DNA from: Mytilisepta virgata
Taxonomy: Eukaryota; Mollusca; Bivalvia; Mytilida; Mytilidae
Direction: 5' to 3'
Length of the DNA: 64,000 bases
Assembly (NCBI GenBank): GCA_028015205.1
Contig: CM051508.1
Coordinates: 11,364,001 to 11,428,000, forward strand
The notes beneath the pieces were generated by a model. That model did not search any database. It worked only from the letters and a program-made list of their open reading frames with translations, and was not told the origin of the DNA. Shown here in pieces: positions 12,101 to 23,200 of this stretch. Numbering within the stretch: position 1 is the first letter of the stretch; every line of letters starts with the position of its first letter. Both the position numbers and the translations under genes were made by a program.

Positions 12101-12758
12101 GTAGTGTTAAACTCCATGTACTTCATGAAAGGTTCAGCTGACCTCAATCATGGCTGTACTGTTAGTTCTTATTTCTTGTGCTTTTGAGATTATTTGAGCT
12201 GTACAGTAATTTCACTTATAGTGGACGAAGGTTTACCCAGAAATGTAAATACGTTTTAAGACGAATATGCAATAAATGTACGATAGAAACTAAACCAATA
12301 ATGGAACATATCACTAGATGCAAATAAACTGCTAGTTCGGTTGTGTTAACAATCGGATGTTTTTCCCTGGAAGACATGACTAATGATTGGAACGAGATTT
12401 TCATAGTTGCAATTACTTGAAAAACCGTAGTTGTTATTGTTTCTCTTTGATGTTGTGGTATATTTATGTTTTATGTTTTATTTCTATTATTTCAGTAACT
12501 GTATATGCTTAAACCTTAAAATTAACCAGCCAATTTTCATTACAGATAAATGAATCAAGTCTCAATTATGCTGAAGTTATATTTGAAAGTGGAAGTTCTG
12601 CAAATATAATTCATGGGGACCAGGAGAGAGCAATTTATAGCGAAATTGATTTAGCAGCAACAGCTCAAATGGGTCCTGTATCATCCAGTAGTGAGAATGA
12701 AAGTGACGATGATTACATGTATGTAGATGACATACAACAATTTGAAAGAAAAACGTAA
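3083..12758 (+). CDS. Ig/FN3 type I membrane receptor, copy 1, ITIM-bearing tail (frameshifted in exon 3)
   Basis: Thirteen exons: 3083-3149, 3405-3785, 4117-4397, 5448-5708, 6234-6530, 7399-7722, 8476-8745, 9819-9923, 10210-10237, 10592-10623, 11040-11165, 11729-11847, 12546-12758. Order: signal peptide, Ig1 to Ig5, fibronectin III, transmembrane helix, tail. Exons 2-8 are phase 1-1. The product should be a cell-surface recognition receptor; the FN3 block (G-F-N-G-G-F-x-Q-x-F-x-I-E-Y-R) recalls nephrin-type FN3 domains, and Ig4/Ig5 recall a receptor family expanded in mussels (memory). The coding sum is 2504 nt, one short of a multiple of three, because exon 3 lacks one base near 4188-4193; as written, translation stops at 4194-4196 after 175 residues. 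Either this allele is broken (or makes a short secreted one-Ig protein) or the assembly has an error. Ligand and function are unknown. Confidence 0.85.
3405..3785 (+). CDS. Copy 1 exon 2: N-terminal V-like Ig domain
   Basis: 127 codons, phase 1-1. The B-strand cysteine sits in V-L-Q-C-K and the F-strand cysteine in D-G-T-Y-K-C-Q, with the preceding Y-D-L-E-I-S-N-F as E strand. The exon start is unusually cysteine-rich (D-C-T-N-N ... S-S-C-K ... S-S-C-K), which could add disulphides; copy 2 keeps only the first of these. The donor is C|GTAAGT, as in copy 2. Confidence 0.85.
4117..4397 (+). CDS. Copy 1 exon 3: second Ig domain, frameshifted
   Basis: 281 nt against 282 in copy 2. Before about 4190 the frame gives T-N-L-T-I-H-N-K-K ... 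G-E-V-G-K-T-L; then a stop (4194-4196) follows. From about 4193 a shifted frame gives L-I-C-T-V-N-S-G-K, L-Q-W-S-R-D and L-S-S-F-T-C-S-A, clearly the C, W and C positions of an Ig domain. The two halves fit copy 2 if a single base is missing. Splice borders on both sides are intact. Confidence 0.85.
5448..5708 (+). CDS. Copy 1 exon 4: third Ig domain with an extra cysteine pair
   Basis: 87 codons, the same length as in copy 2. I-set-like: K-I-C-C, V-V-W-M, D-T-G-V-Y-T-C. A second cysteine next to the canonical one and another in S-Q-N-C-M-V are both conserved in copy 2 (K-I-C-C and S-S-T-C-L-T), suggesting a second disulphide across the sheet. Confidence 0.88.
6234..6530 (+). CDS. Copy 1 exon 5: fourth Ig domain
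   Basis: 99 codons, the same length as in copy 2. Markers are E-L-T-C-I, Q-W-E-H-Q-S-E-F, H-I-R-Y-I-N-G, D-N-G-I-Y-I-C-K-V-S-N. Several N-x-S/T sites. This W-E-H-x-S-E-F / I-R-Y / Y-x-D-N-G-I-Y pattern is one I recall from mussel Ig receptors. Confidence 0.88.
7399..7722 (+). CDS. Copy 1 exon 6: fifth, degenerate Ig-like domain
   Basis: 108 codons, the same length as in copy 2. F-G-Q-D-R-N-I-T-I-Y-I-Y-R sits where the B strand should carry a cysteine, but none is there; the F-strand region reads F-T-V-K-V-C-N-K-Y-G-C. Copy 2 is the same (Y-I-V-E-V-C-N-I-Y-G-C). The domain therefore lacks the canonical B-F disulphide but keeps the Ig spacing. The phase-1 donor is the GT at 7723. Confidence 0.82.
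7938..8336. mobile_element. MITE with 17-bp terminal inverted repeats and TTAA flanks, in intron 6 of copy 1
   Basis: The left end ATTAAGGATGTTCGCTG and the right end CAGCGAGCATCCTTAAT are inverted repeats with one mismatch. Reading the outer TTAA as a target-site duplication gives an element GGATG...CATCC, which fits TTAA-targeting superfamilies (piggyBac, Kolobok). It is 399 bp with no coding capacity. Copy 2 has no such element at the same place, so it arrived after the gene duplication or was lost from copy 2. Confidence 0.75.
8476..8745 (+). CDS. Copy 1 exon 7: fibronectin type III domain
   Basis: 90 codons, phase 1-1. P-E-P-P-T-K-L-T-L start, L-Q-V-K-W-I-S-G-F-N-G-G-F, F-Y-I-E-Y-R, V-P-G-T-V-Y-E-V-R-I-F-A-R-N-T-A-G-D-S. 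The W-x-x-G-F-x-G-G motif and the tyrosine/leucine pattern are typical of nephrin-like FN3 modules. Confidence 0.9.
9819..9923 (+). CDS. Copy 1 exon 8: transmembrane segment
   Basis: 105 nt, the same as in copy 2, phase 1-1. A hydrophobic run from L-L-L-P-W-V-V-L through V-L-V-V-T-G-T-I-I-T-I-V-I is followed by K-R-K as the stop-transfer charge. No acidic or basic residue lies in the helix, so there is no adaptor-pairing signature. Confidence 0.88.
10210..10237 (+). CDS. Copy 1 exon 9: 28-nt microexon, juxtamembrane
   Basis: Acceptor TTTATCAG and donor GTAAGT flank 28 nt reading D-K-C-K-S-L-H-S-S, phase 1 to 2. Copy 2 has a 25-nt counterpart (R-S-C-L-R-Q-T-T) with the cysteine conserved, possibly a palmitoylation site next to the membrane. 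Confidence 0.7.
10592..10623 (+). CDS. Copy 1 exon 10: 32-nt microexon
   Basis: Exactly 32 nt, phase 2 to 1, encoding Q-Q-D-G-T-D-I-G-L-Q; copy 2 has a 32-nt exon reading E-Q-E-E-S-E-G-D-F-Q at the same place. The acceptor (CTGAAG) is weak; equal length and phase in the two copies support it. Confidence 0.65.
11040..11165 (+). CDS. Copy 1 exon 11: tail module with first N-x-x-Y motif
   Basis: 126 nt, identical length in copy 2, phase 1-1. It begins V-S-I-E-N-S-L-Y-Q-S-F and continues with a serine-rich, low-complexity tail. I-E-N-S-L-Y fits the hydrophobic-x-N-x-x-Y consensus for PTB domains. Confidence 0.8.
11729..11847 (+). CDS. Copy 1 exon 12: tail module with second N-x-x-Y motif
   Basis: Begins I-P-V-E-N-Q-L-Y-H-T-A and ends ...D-E-N-T-V in phase 0 at a GTGAGA donor (11848). 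If the intron is retained, five further codons (V-R-Y-R-L after the shared V) lead to a stop at 11863-11865, giving a tail without exon 13. Confidence 0.75.
12546..12758 (+). CDS. Copy 1 exon 13: ITIM-bearing C-terminal exon
   Basis: 70 codons plus TAA. S-S-L-N-Y-A-E-V-I-F matches the ITIM consensus [SIVL]-x-Y-x-x-[IVL] (tyrosine codon 12567-12569); 23 residues later R-A-I-Y-S-E-I-D is a relaxed Y-x-x-I site (12636-12638). It ends with an acidic D-D-D-Y-M-Y-V-D-D-I segment. Such tails recruit SH2-domain phosphatases in vertebrate inhibitory receptors; the same role here is inference. Copy 2 has no counterpart that I can find. Confidence 0.75.
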   Translation: MNESSLNYAEVIFESGSSANIIHGDQERAIYSEIDLAATAQMGPVSSSSENESDDDYMYVDDIQQFERKT

Positions 12759-15700
12759 GATCTTTCATGGATATTAAAACATATTATGATTCAAAAATTG
12801 TTGTATAGTTAGAATACTGTATAAAAATAGAGCTTGAAAAGAAATCAGATATAAAAATCCTTAGTTTGTTGTATACTGAAAAGAATCCTATTGTGACCAT
12901 GTTATCTAAATTATGAACTGTCAATCCACTATTATTATTTCAAGCTAGCATGTATTGGCTCTCAATATATGTTTTACAAAAATATCAACATTATATTTTC
13001 TCTAGTCAAATTTTTTTCAAACTATTCAATGGCAAATCGAAGTTAAAAATGGCCTCAGTTCTCATTTTTCAAATAAAACCCACTTTCTTAACTAAATCTT
13101 AAAGGTACTCATTATTGTTGTTGAATTATAATTACATGGAACGTAAATAGTATCTCGCCAAAATCTGAAATTTAAATCAGATGCTCAATATATCGGATAT
13201 AATTTTGGATTTGTAAAGTTTTTGGAAATTGAATACTGTTGATGAAAAATGGCGAATGCTTTGCGAATATTTTCTTCTGTTCAAGGGAATTTACGGGTTA
13301 ATTTGACAAAATTTTATATAGCTAAGACGTAACATAAATTTCCTGATAATGTCATTTTTGTTTGTTCCTGTTTGAAGAATTATGTATGTTTGTACTTTTT
13401 ATAAATTCCATGTGTAATGTAAATATCAATATATTATCATATATCTGACCTGTCATCAATCAAAGATGTACTTTTGTTCAATTTCATTACATTTTCAATA
13501 TTATCATATAACTTATTAGTTGGTCTTGCTTTGACTAAAGGACGTGATCTGTTTGTATATATCGTTATGTAAATTAAATCATTTGTTCCTGTAAAAACAT
13601 AATGTCTTTTTTTAAATAATTACATACAGAGTATTTAGCATTTAGTATTCATCATTAGTATATTGTCATCCATATGTGCCAAGGTTAAGGAAATATCTAT
13701 ATTTGTAACATGAAAAAAGCTAAATATATCCGTGGTACATGTATTCTACCGTATAAAACATTATTGATTGAAGGGAGATAATAAGCACACATTATTTGTC
13801 ACTGCAGGTATGCTCTGAGTACTCTTTTGTATCTTCCATGTGTTTGTCTTTTTAGAGGACACTTTTTCATTCTAATTCTTTCTTTAGATACTTTTTGTCT
13901 GCCATTTAGGTAATTTGCAATGTTGGTTATTTTTCTCATCAACATGTTTGGTTGTGGTTTCGAGTTTTGAAATTATCGATGTAATAGTTTTGATTAATAC
14001 TATTTCTAGAAAATATACATTATTGTACAACACATTGGTTTTATATTTGTACGATTGTATATTGAAATTTTAATCGTAATGTGATCTAGATTATTAAATA
14101 AGAGACACATAGTGTACATTGCTAGTAAGTATTGGACGCAGATAAAAATAGACACAGATTAAGACACTATTTCCAGCTCATTTGTTCATATTTCGATACT
14201 GCTATGAACCTGCGCCTCCAAAAAGATCACACTTCTCAATTATTTATGAGTAATGATTGTTTATGCATCTAAGTTTGGTTCATGGAATATTGTTTGTTTT
14301 TCCTTAATTATTTAAAGTTGCCTTGATGTAATAATGTTAAAATTAGCAGTTCCTACATCATGGTATGTGTGACGGAATGTTTAAGTTTCGCAAAAGATAA
14401 AGTTTTCCCCAACAATAACGGTTGTTTGATGAAATATTGATCCCCGAAATCCAAATTTATCGATAAAGTTGTTGTTAGAATATTTGATAATATTTGTGTG
14501 TTTATTTTGGCACAGGTTCGTTGCACTTTTACAAAATTGGATTTTTTCCTGCAATCCGACCACACACTGGGACAAATTTTTCCTGTATGCTCATTTATCA
14601 TTCTGTTTGAAGAGGCCCTGTTCCGAAAAAAAATGTCAGTGAATTTTCAATGGTATTTTAGAGTTTTGAAGATTAATGTTCGACAATTTGCAGGTGATTC
14701 AACCAGAAAGTTTCTTTTTTTATGTAATAATAATATCACACTCGCTTTCATATATCCACAATAGTTTGACTGTTATAATAACTGTTGTAAAAATGTAAAA
14801 AAATGTCAATTCGGGAATTAAGCTTTTTTCTTTGGTATTTGTGTTATTGTGTCCTAAATGTGTATAGAAAAAATGACAAAGAAATTTGATTTGCAGACAC
14901 CATCTGTTTTGCAGTATCGATTGCCAGTTCAGGCATTCAAAACAGAATAATAGTATGTTAGCTGATAATTAGTATTATAGGCAGAGCTCTGTCCTTCAAC
15001 GTTATCCGTTTAAAGATTTTATGTGCTTCCACAAAAAATGCAGACAGCTGGCTTTTCGTTCTTCCTTCAAGAATGATGATTATGAGAAGCTCAAAACATT
15101 AAAAAAAACACAATTTCAGGATTTCCTAGCAACAAATAAAATATTAAAATATACATCAGTTTAATCACGCACATGGCAATCAAAATTAAAATTAACTCAT
15201 AGAAATACACAAATCAGCTCTTAAAGTACACAGATACATATAATATGCACTTATAATTATTTCAGATTATTGATCTGTAATAGGTACTAAATATCAATTA
15301 TGAGTTCAATGCAGGAAACTTACACTATGACAAGAATGGCGCCATACATGACAAAAAAAAATAATTTCCGCTAGATGACCTGTTACACATGTACTCAACT
15401 GGCGCCATTGGGTGATATTAAACAAATTGTTATTTGACGAAATATAAAGTAAACACCAACGTTATGTTTCTTTATCGCCTTTTCAAAACATAGTGCATAG
15501 AAATTGTTATCATGGAGAGATTATTATGTTAAACGAAATAAATCAACAATCTGATGTTAATTTTGATGCAGTTTTATGAGGTTGACTAATTCAAGTTGAA
15601 AATAGACAAATTAAGAAATAAACAACAGAAATATGAAATAATAAAATAGGATAATAAAAAAATTAAAATAACATCACCAAGAACATGTAGAACAGAAATA

Positions 15701-16992
15701 TGCTTGATGGAGAATCAGGACAGTGGTTCAATTCCTTTCAGGCATTTTTCAATTGCGTAGGGTAAGATGAAGATTATTGAAAAAACCCAGACAGTTTAAA
15801 TTCTATAAATTCTGTAATCAGAAAATGTTTAAATGGACATATTATAATATATTTTTGCACATTTATCTGAGTTATCAGTTTTACAGAAATGGTGTAGGCA
15901 AAATAGATCATGGTCTCAATTTCTAGCAAAAGCCTTCGCAAATGGTGGCTGTTTTCAATCAAAATATGGTGTCATAAAAGGTATGCGTCAAAAACATTCG
16001 TAATGTCAATCACGTTAGTATCTTCTTCTAAATCAAACTGAAAAAAACAAGAAGTAACCCTAAGTGCTAGTGACGCTGATTACGAAGGAGGCTCAACGCG
16101 TGTTAATCGCTGTGCGGAGTTTGTGCCTGAAAGAGACACTCTTTGTCACAACATATATGAAATTTATAATGTACAGGAAATGAGCTTAAAAAATTATGAT
16201 GATCAACAAGAGGATTTTGTTTATTGATTTTAAAAAATAGTCATTATTCATTGAAAATTTCCTATTTAACAAGGAAGGAACTTGTTTATCTAAACCAATA
16301 GAATGAACTATGTATAGTATATAACATTTCTGCCATATAAAAGCAATGACTAATTTCTTTTGTGGTTCACATTTTACTTGATTCAGTTTGAGAAAACGTT
16401 GATAATTAAGAAAGCAAAACAGGTATGATATTTTTGCAATAGAATTATCACTAATAAACAACTTTAAATCTTAAACGACCATTTCTGTTTTACTTAATCA
16501 TGTCTGTCTTTGAATGTTCAATGGAACGCATGATTACCATAACAAGACGTTGCCTTGTGGACAAATCTAGACTTGATACGACCAGTTTTATATGGAACAT
16601 TATGCAATTTATCTGTACTAAATTAAATATATGACAGCCAATAAAATCTATCTGAATCCAATAGAGGACATTATGGAACATGTACAATATATGTTTTATC
16701 GCAAATTCTTGAAAAATGTCACCCTAAACTCTCTGAGAATACCACCATAGTTGCTGGTATTCAGATAATTTTGTAAAATTGATATTTTTAAATAGAATAT
16801 TTAAATAAAATTTTCTAAAAATGTTTGTTGAAAGGAAGGAGTACATCCATCCTTCATAGCTTTGTTCTCGATTTTTTGGCTTTATCCGTTTGTTTGGTTT
16901 TGTTTTTATAAATCTGCTTTATGTTTCTGCATTGCCATGTAGGCCACAAAAACAACTATCGAACCGCAAGGAAATATTTATATTTGTAATAT
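12759..16992. other. Intergenic region between receptor copies 1 and 2
   Basis: No exon with domain similarity was seen. AATAAA at about 13072-13077 could serve as the polyadenylation signal of copy 1. Overlapping open frames at 14353-14764 lie on both strands and look like chance. Confidence 0.5.
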
Positions 16993-17155
16993 ATGTTGTT
17001 CATATGTTTTCATATGTTTTTAGTTTTTAATTGTAGTGCATGTATTGTTTTGGTCTTGTCTTCGTTGTTCTCCAGAGTTTGTCATTTGTTTCGATTTTTT
17101 CCTCCTTCGGAAATCCCTTTTTGTATATTTGACTTTACTTATACATGTATTCTGT
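16993..17155 (+). repeat. Dispersed repeat family B, + copy just upstream of receptor copy 2
   Basis: GTATTGTTTTGGTCTTGTCT, TTTGTCATTTGTTTCGATTT and CTCCTTCGGAAATCCCTTT recur as reverse complement at about 21330-21480. This copy ends about 75 bp before the first coding exon of receptor copy 2. Confidence 0.7.
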
Positions 17156-17229
17156 GTAAGATATTTGGTATCACAGAATTTAATTTCCTGTAACTAATCT
17201 AACATATTAATACTTCTTCTTTTTTAGAC

Positions 17230-17281
17230 ATGCTTGAACACAAGACATCTATGTGGATTTTGTTTATTCTCCAAGTCTTAG
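17230..17281 (+). CDS. Copy 2 exon 1: signal peptide
   Basis: M-L-E-H-K-T-S-M-W-I-L-F-I-L-Q-V-L-G, phase 1 end. An AG acceptor preceded by a long pyrimidine tract lies 2 nt before the ATG, as in copy 1, implying an upstream untranslated exon. The hydrophobic core is short; starting at the internal M (codon 8) is possible but leaves no n-region. Confidence 0.75.
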
Positions 17282-20200
17282 GTAATTTTTAAGATTTACA
17301 TATAAGCAAATACAATGTATCACAATAAATACACAAAAATATATACGCTGTATAAATACAAGGATAATTAAAAAATATTGTAAGTTCTCTGTAATAATTA
17401 TCGTACAAGGACGCAGGGAATCTGTATAAGATCACCATGAATGCCAGACGTTGGATGGGTAAGTTCATACAGACAAACCCCGACTGCATATGAGACAGAC
17501 GATATCTTGAGAAAGTGTAACATTTGCCGAAGACGCTAATAGCATCTTTATTACTCAAAACTGAAGGAAAATAGAAGATTTTTGTAGACAAAATGTCCAA
17601 AAGAAGAAAATAATTTAATTTCAGTTGATTAGGACGAAACTTATCAAATATACCACCTGATTTTGTTTGGGTATAACAAAACACTAATTAAAGCTTGTCA
17701 TGTATTCATTATTACTGTCAAACATGTTCTATTGCTCATCGAATGACTTTTGCGATCTAGTATTTGAAGTGTTCCTGTTCTGCAGACCGGGGAATATATA
17801 TATTCTTATCCAATCCTGTCAGCGTTTATAGCATACAATGATATATTTTCCGTTTGGAATGTTTTCAGATTCGTGTTATTTCAGCAAAACATTCAGCAGA
17901 TTATAAAAAGGATACATTTTCTCCCTCCATCCCCATGGTTTTAAATGAGGAGGATGAGGTTTTAAAAGTTAATTTTGTGTGGCTTAAAATACATTTTACA
18001 CTTAAAGTTTCCGAAAAAGTTCTGATGATTCACATTATATCGACTTTTACAAACAATTTCAAGCCTATCTTTTTTAACAGTAGTATTATAACCAGGGTGA
18101 TCTGGTATGGCTAAGATCACCCTGATAGGACAATAGAGCAATTAGTATAGAGAATCAAAATACTGCAATTTATTCAAACTCAACATAAAAATGAAATGTT
18201 ATTGAGTATGCGTTAATGCATTAACATTATTCAAGATGAATACCAAAGAAAAACAGCGAATCACTGTACATATTCTTGAAACAAATAGAGAAATGTAACA
18301 AAAACACAACAATCCACTCTTTCACACATTAAATTGCAATGGAAAGTATGGAAAAGAGAAATAACTTATTATTTTTTCTTTTACAGACTGCCATGCCGAT
18401 TTGACTGATACATATAAAGAGGTGACGGCCAAAATAGGTGATACTATTGTTTTAAGGTGTACCGCCTACTTCCCAGTCAGAGCATGGCGTGGTCCAAACA
18501 TATCAGAGACCAACCATAATCTAGAACCTCAACTAATGGAGTACACATATAAACTCAAGGTTAATCCGATATTGAACAAGACAAAAATTGATCTTATTTA
18601 TGATGAACATGGAAAGTATGATTTAAAAATTTTTAATTTTTCAAAAGATGACGAGGGAACATACGAATGTCAACGAACTTTTGGAAAAATAGCTTACAAT
18701 TTGTCTCTTGAACGTAAGTTACATATTGGTTGATATAATTGTAATGAACATATAACGGTTGATATATAGTTAAATATACATATTGTACGCTACAAACTAT
18801 TTGAATGGATACAGACACATAACACTGTTTGACATAACAGGTTTTTAAATACCAGCACTTAAATGTAGATATGCTTTAGAACAATTTAGATTGACATTTA
18901 CGCTCTAAACATATGATGAATAAAATGTTCATATCGTTTGATTTTCAATTTGTGTAATATAAAGAAATGTTCGGTTTTTGTATTCCTTTCCAAAAATAAT
19001 TCAGCAATATTTCAAAATCACTCCAGTAAAAATTTCAAGACGTGTTGAAATTATGAGATAGCCGAAGCAATGATCCTGGAAGAGATGGTACCCTTGGGAA
19101 CGAACAGTCCATAAGCATTGGTATCGTCTCAGTGGTGGTTAAATGAATTCAAATACTGTAAATTCGGAAACTATTGCGATGTTTTTATTATTATTGCGAA
19201 AAATGCGACAGGGTTGTTATCGAAATAATTTAAACTCGCATTTTGGAAATTTTTTTGTATGAATGAAGCGGGGGTTTTCTCAATATCGCAAAAATTAAAA
19301 TCGCATTTTTGTCTAATATGACAAAATCGCAATAATAAATGCACGCAATAATTTCTGAATTTACAGTAACTAAATTTCAGGAATTCCATAAATTCACATG
19401 ACAACGTAATAAATGTTTAATCAGAGGAACAGGACTTTTACCGTTTTATATTTCATATTTTCGACATACAAATGATTGTTTTGTCTCTGTGGTAAATTGT
19501 TAACAATGCTAGTTTATTTACCCTTTTCGATACTTTATTGAACAATAATAAGTCGTTATCTGAATCCGGTTTTGGTATTACCCGTTTTGGTCATTTGAGG
19601 GATAATTTTGAATTGATCTTCTACCTTTTGAATTGTTGTGTTTGGTTTCAACATTTTACGGTTTGAGCCCAACTGATGAGTCGTAAATTGACTAAATAAG
19701 CACCTCTTGTGCATCAAAATTAGTACCAAAGAATCGTATGTAATACATGTAAATACGCGATACCTAATTGTGTGATTGAATCATTTTCTGTCGGATTCTC
19801 TTTAAAGGATCACCAACACCCTTAACAATACGTAATAAAACAGAGAAGAACACAATAGTTGGAGAAGCTGGAAAAAATCTTACCTTGACGTGCACAATAA
19901 ATTTCCAAAAGCGAATTAGAAATATTCGGTGGAGTAGAAATGGTTTGACTTTGAACAAGAGCAACAAAAGCAGTGTTTCATATACATTTGTACCACACAT
20001 AGAAGATCACAATGCATCACTCACATGTTCCGCAAGAATGGCATTTTCGAAGACACAACTTGAAGAGACTGTTCAGCTAAATATTCGTTGTAAGTCTTGA
20101 TCGGGACGAATCTGTTAACAATATAAATTAGAAATTATATTAAGTGAGTTAAAACATATTTATAATTTTGCTTTGGTTTGAATTATTCGGTACATATATT

Positions 20201-23200
20201 TGTTTTGCATCACGGACTTCAATAAAAGAATATTTTTTACTCGTCCCAAAAATACACTTTACTAGAAAACTGACCTATGTTACTGAAAATTAAGAATGAC
20301 CCAGAAAAAATATTCTGACCCTATTATATAGGGTTGTCCAATGCTTAACAGCAACGACTTTCACAAAAACAAATCTCTTTTTTATCCATCCACCTAATTA
20401 ACTAAATATTATGATAAATCTTACAGATGTTATTTTACATTGCAGCATATTGATATCCATTAGTAATTAATAACAATCCACAATTTATTTTCGATAAATA
20501 GATTTTGAGTAAATACAAATGTTTTGAGATCTCGAGTATTAAAATCCGTTTAATTTGACTGGAAATCATTCTGAAAAACATATTTCTCATTTTTTAATAC
20601 ATAATATTTTAATTCTAGCATAAAGTCGTGGTAAAATATGAATATGTTGATTCTAATCTTACAGACGTCAGACGGTTTTGATTGGCAACAAGCATTATCG
20701 ACGTCAAATTATAACCCGTGGCATCATATTTGGCCTTAAGGGGCTACCCGTCGTAAAATCAGGATATTTTGAGACCACTGTTAATTATTTCTCAAGTATT
20801 GGTCAGTCATCTCCCCTTAAAATAAATAGGGATTAAATAAATTAACCTGTCTGTTGCTTTGTAGGAGAAAAAGAGGATATTGAAAATAATTTACAACATG
20901 CAATTTAGTTAAAGGAGATAATTGACTGATGATTCTCGTCAGTACAATTTTTTGTAAAGTCAATATCTGGGTTTTTTTAGTCGTAGATAAGCCGTTTCTG
21001 TCTGTGCGTTCAACCAATGGAACACCAACTGAGGGTAAAGTATGGAAGATTTGCTGTGATATTACCAGTAATCCAAACGTAAAACACGTACATTGGATGA
21101 GAAACGATTTGATAATTATGAATGGAACAGCTTCATCAACCTGCTTAACGTTTTCAACACTACAAAGATCAGACACAGGAAATTACACATGTTTAGCTGA
21201 GAATCTCATTGGGTTTTCTTATAGAACTACAGAATTAGAAGTTTTATGTTAGTTACTGCATCTGTATAATAAAAACTTTAATTTGTATTAAATTTAAGAA
21301 ACCAAATGTAAATTATATAATTTTCCGTAACTAAGAAATAGTCAAATATCAATATTGCCCCTCTATTAGTAAAGTCAAGAAATACCAAAGGGACATTCGA
21401 AGGAGGGGAAAATCGAAAATAACTGACAAACCCCGTAAGACAACGTAGAAAAGACCAAAACAATACAAACACTACACTTAAAAACTAAAAACATAGGAAA
21501 CAACATGGATCCACCAAAAAAAACGGGGGTAGACTCGGGTGCTTCGAAAGAGCAAGGACACCCGCCATGCTGAGTAAACCTTATGGTTAACCAGGTATGC
21601 TGCTATTCTCTTTAAATGGTTTCAAATAACATTTCATGATACCAGTTAGATTACATTTCAACATTTTATGTCAAGGAAGATTTGTTAAAGGCCTAAAATG
21701 CATTGTACATGATTACACATTAAAACTAAACATTATCGATGTTTAAAGTTATATAGGAAGAATATACTCCTCTTGAAAATACTTCTTAGAAATTAAAAAG
21801 GTGCTACAGTGTTTCAGGATGCAAAGCTTTCAAAAATGACACCTTAAGAGTAATTTATGATGCTGAGAGTAAGTTTTCGATTACTTTTGATTTTGGAATT
21901 CAAGGGGCCAAATACCAGGCCAAATCTTACCATGTCCTTTACTCGTTTGCTAATCCTGGAGGAGTGATTATATAGAGAAGAAAAAGATTACTACCAAAAA
22001 GGATACCGTAAATAATTAAATTAGGTTTCTTTTCTGCCATGGTTATGTGAGAATCTTCATGGCAATATCTCTCTTGATGTCCTGTTGATGAATTCGTCTT
22101 AACTAAAAATTCGTTTTGATGTCCACGAAGGTTATTCTGATCTTGTGCTGTCGACGATAAAAATTAGGAACGAAAACTTTTTGGAATATTTTTGGACTTC
22201 ATAGATAAGATAAAGGGACTCAAAAATCCTCCTCTGTGAACGTATTTTTAAAGCCATAGTGAAGAAATAAATTGTCAATGTAATTTCTGTACTGTAATTA
22301 TTTATGGAAAAATGTGAGGTCTTGTATAACATAGAACCTTTTTATAAATCATCTTAATGTTTGGTTTATTCAGATCCTCCAAATGTAACAGTGATATACA
22401 ATTATTCACGACATCATACAGTGCTTACATGTGTGGCATCTGGTGTACCGACAAACTATGTTTACGGTAAATGGGAGCATCAGTCCGAGTTTGGCGGACA
22501 CATCCGATATATTAATGCTACTGAAGACGGAAAACTTTTTATTTCCAAAACGGAAAATACAGATGTTTCTTATCGGGACAATGGAATTTATATTTGTAAC
22601 GTTTCCAATGGAATACCTGATTTAAAAGGAAATGTTGAACAGAAAGGCGAAACATTATTTGCCTTTGAAGGTACTTGTACATCAAATTTGTATCGCCATA
22701 TAATTCATCTAACTTTTCTTTACTTCATTTTATACATAACTTTAAAGTAGAATATAGTGTTTTAAACCCTCTTTTTGCACATTTTTGTATTTAGATATAA
22801 AATATATGATATTTAGTTACAATGATTTAGTTCATATGTAGTCATGGCAAAATGGAATGGAATAAAATTCTATAATACCAAGGTAGATTACCTTTATGTA
22901 CTTATTTCGTCTTATATGACTCATTAGTACAGACCAAGGTCATATATGATAACACATATAGTCTTTATTGCAGATTCTGATATTATAACGAAAACAATCA
23001 ATATATATGTATCATATATAGTGAACATTTAACTATTGTAGGTCTTCCGATGTTTGTAAAAAGTAACAAGAGCCTACAGATCGGGCAATATGGACAGGAT
23101 CAAAACATTACCTTGCATGTCTACAGCAAACCTGAACCTACGGTAGCCAAAATAAACAAAGTTGGTGGTCAAATATCAAACATTATTGTAAACCACCAAC

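Noticed and set aside
14353..14764. Overlapping open frames of 64-88 codons on both strands
   Set aside because: No recognisable motif, no splice or polyA context; overlap on both strands argues for chance.
17289..17684. 131-codon open frame on the minus strand
   Set aside because: It lies inside intron 1 of receptor copy 2, has no domain signature, and its composition is simply the complement of AT-rich intron.
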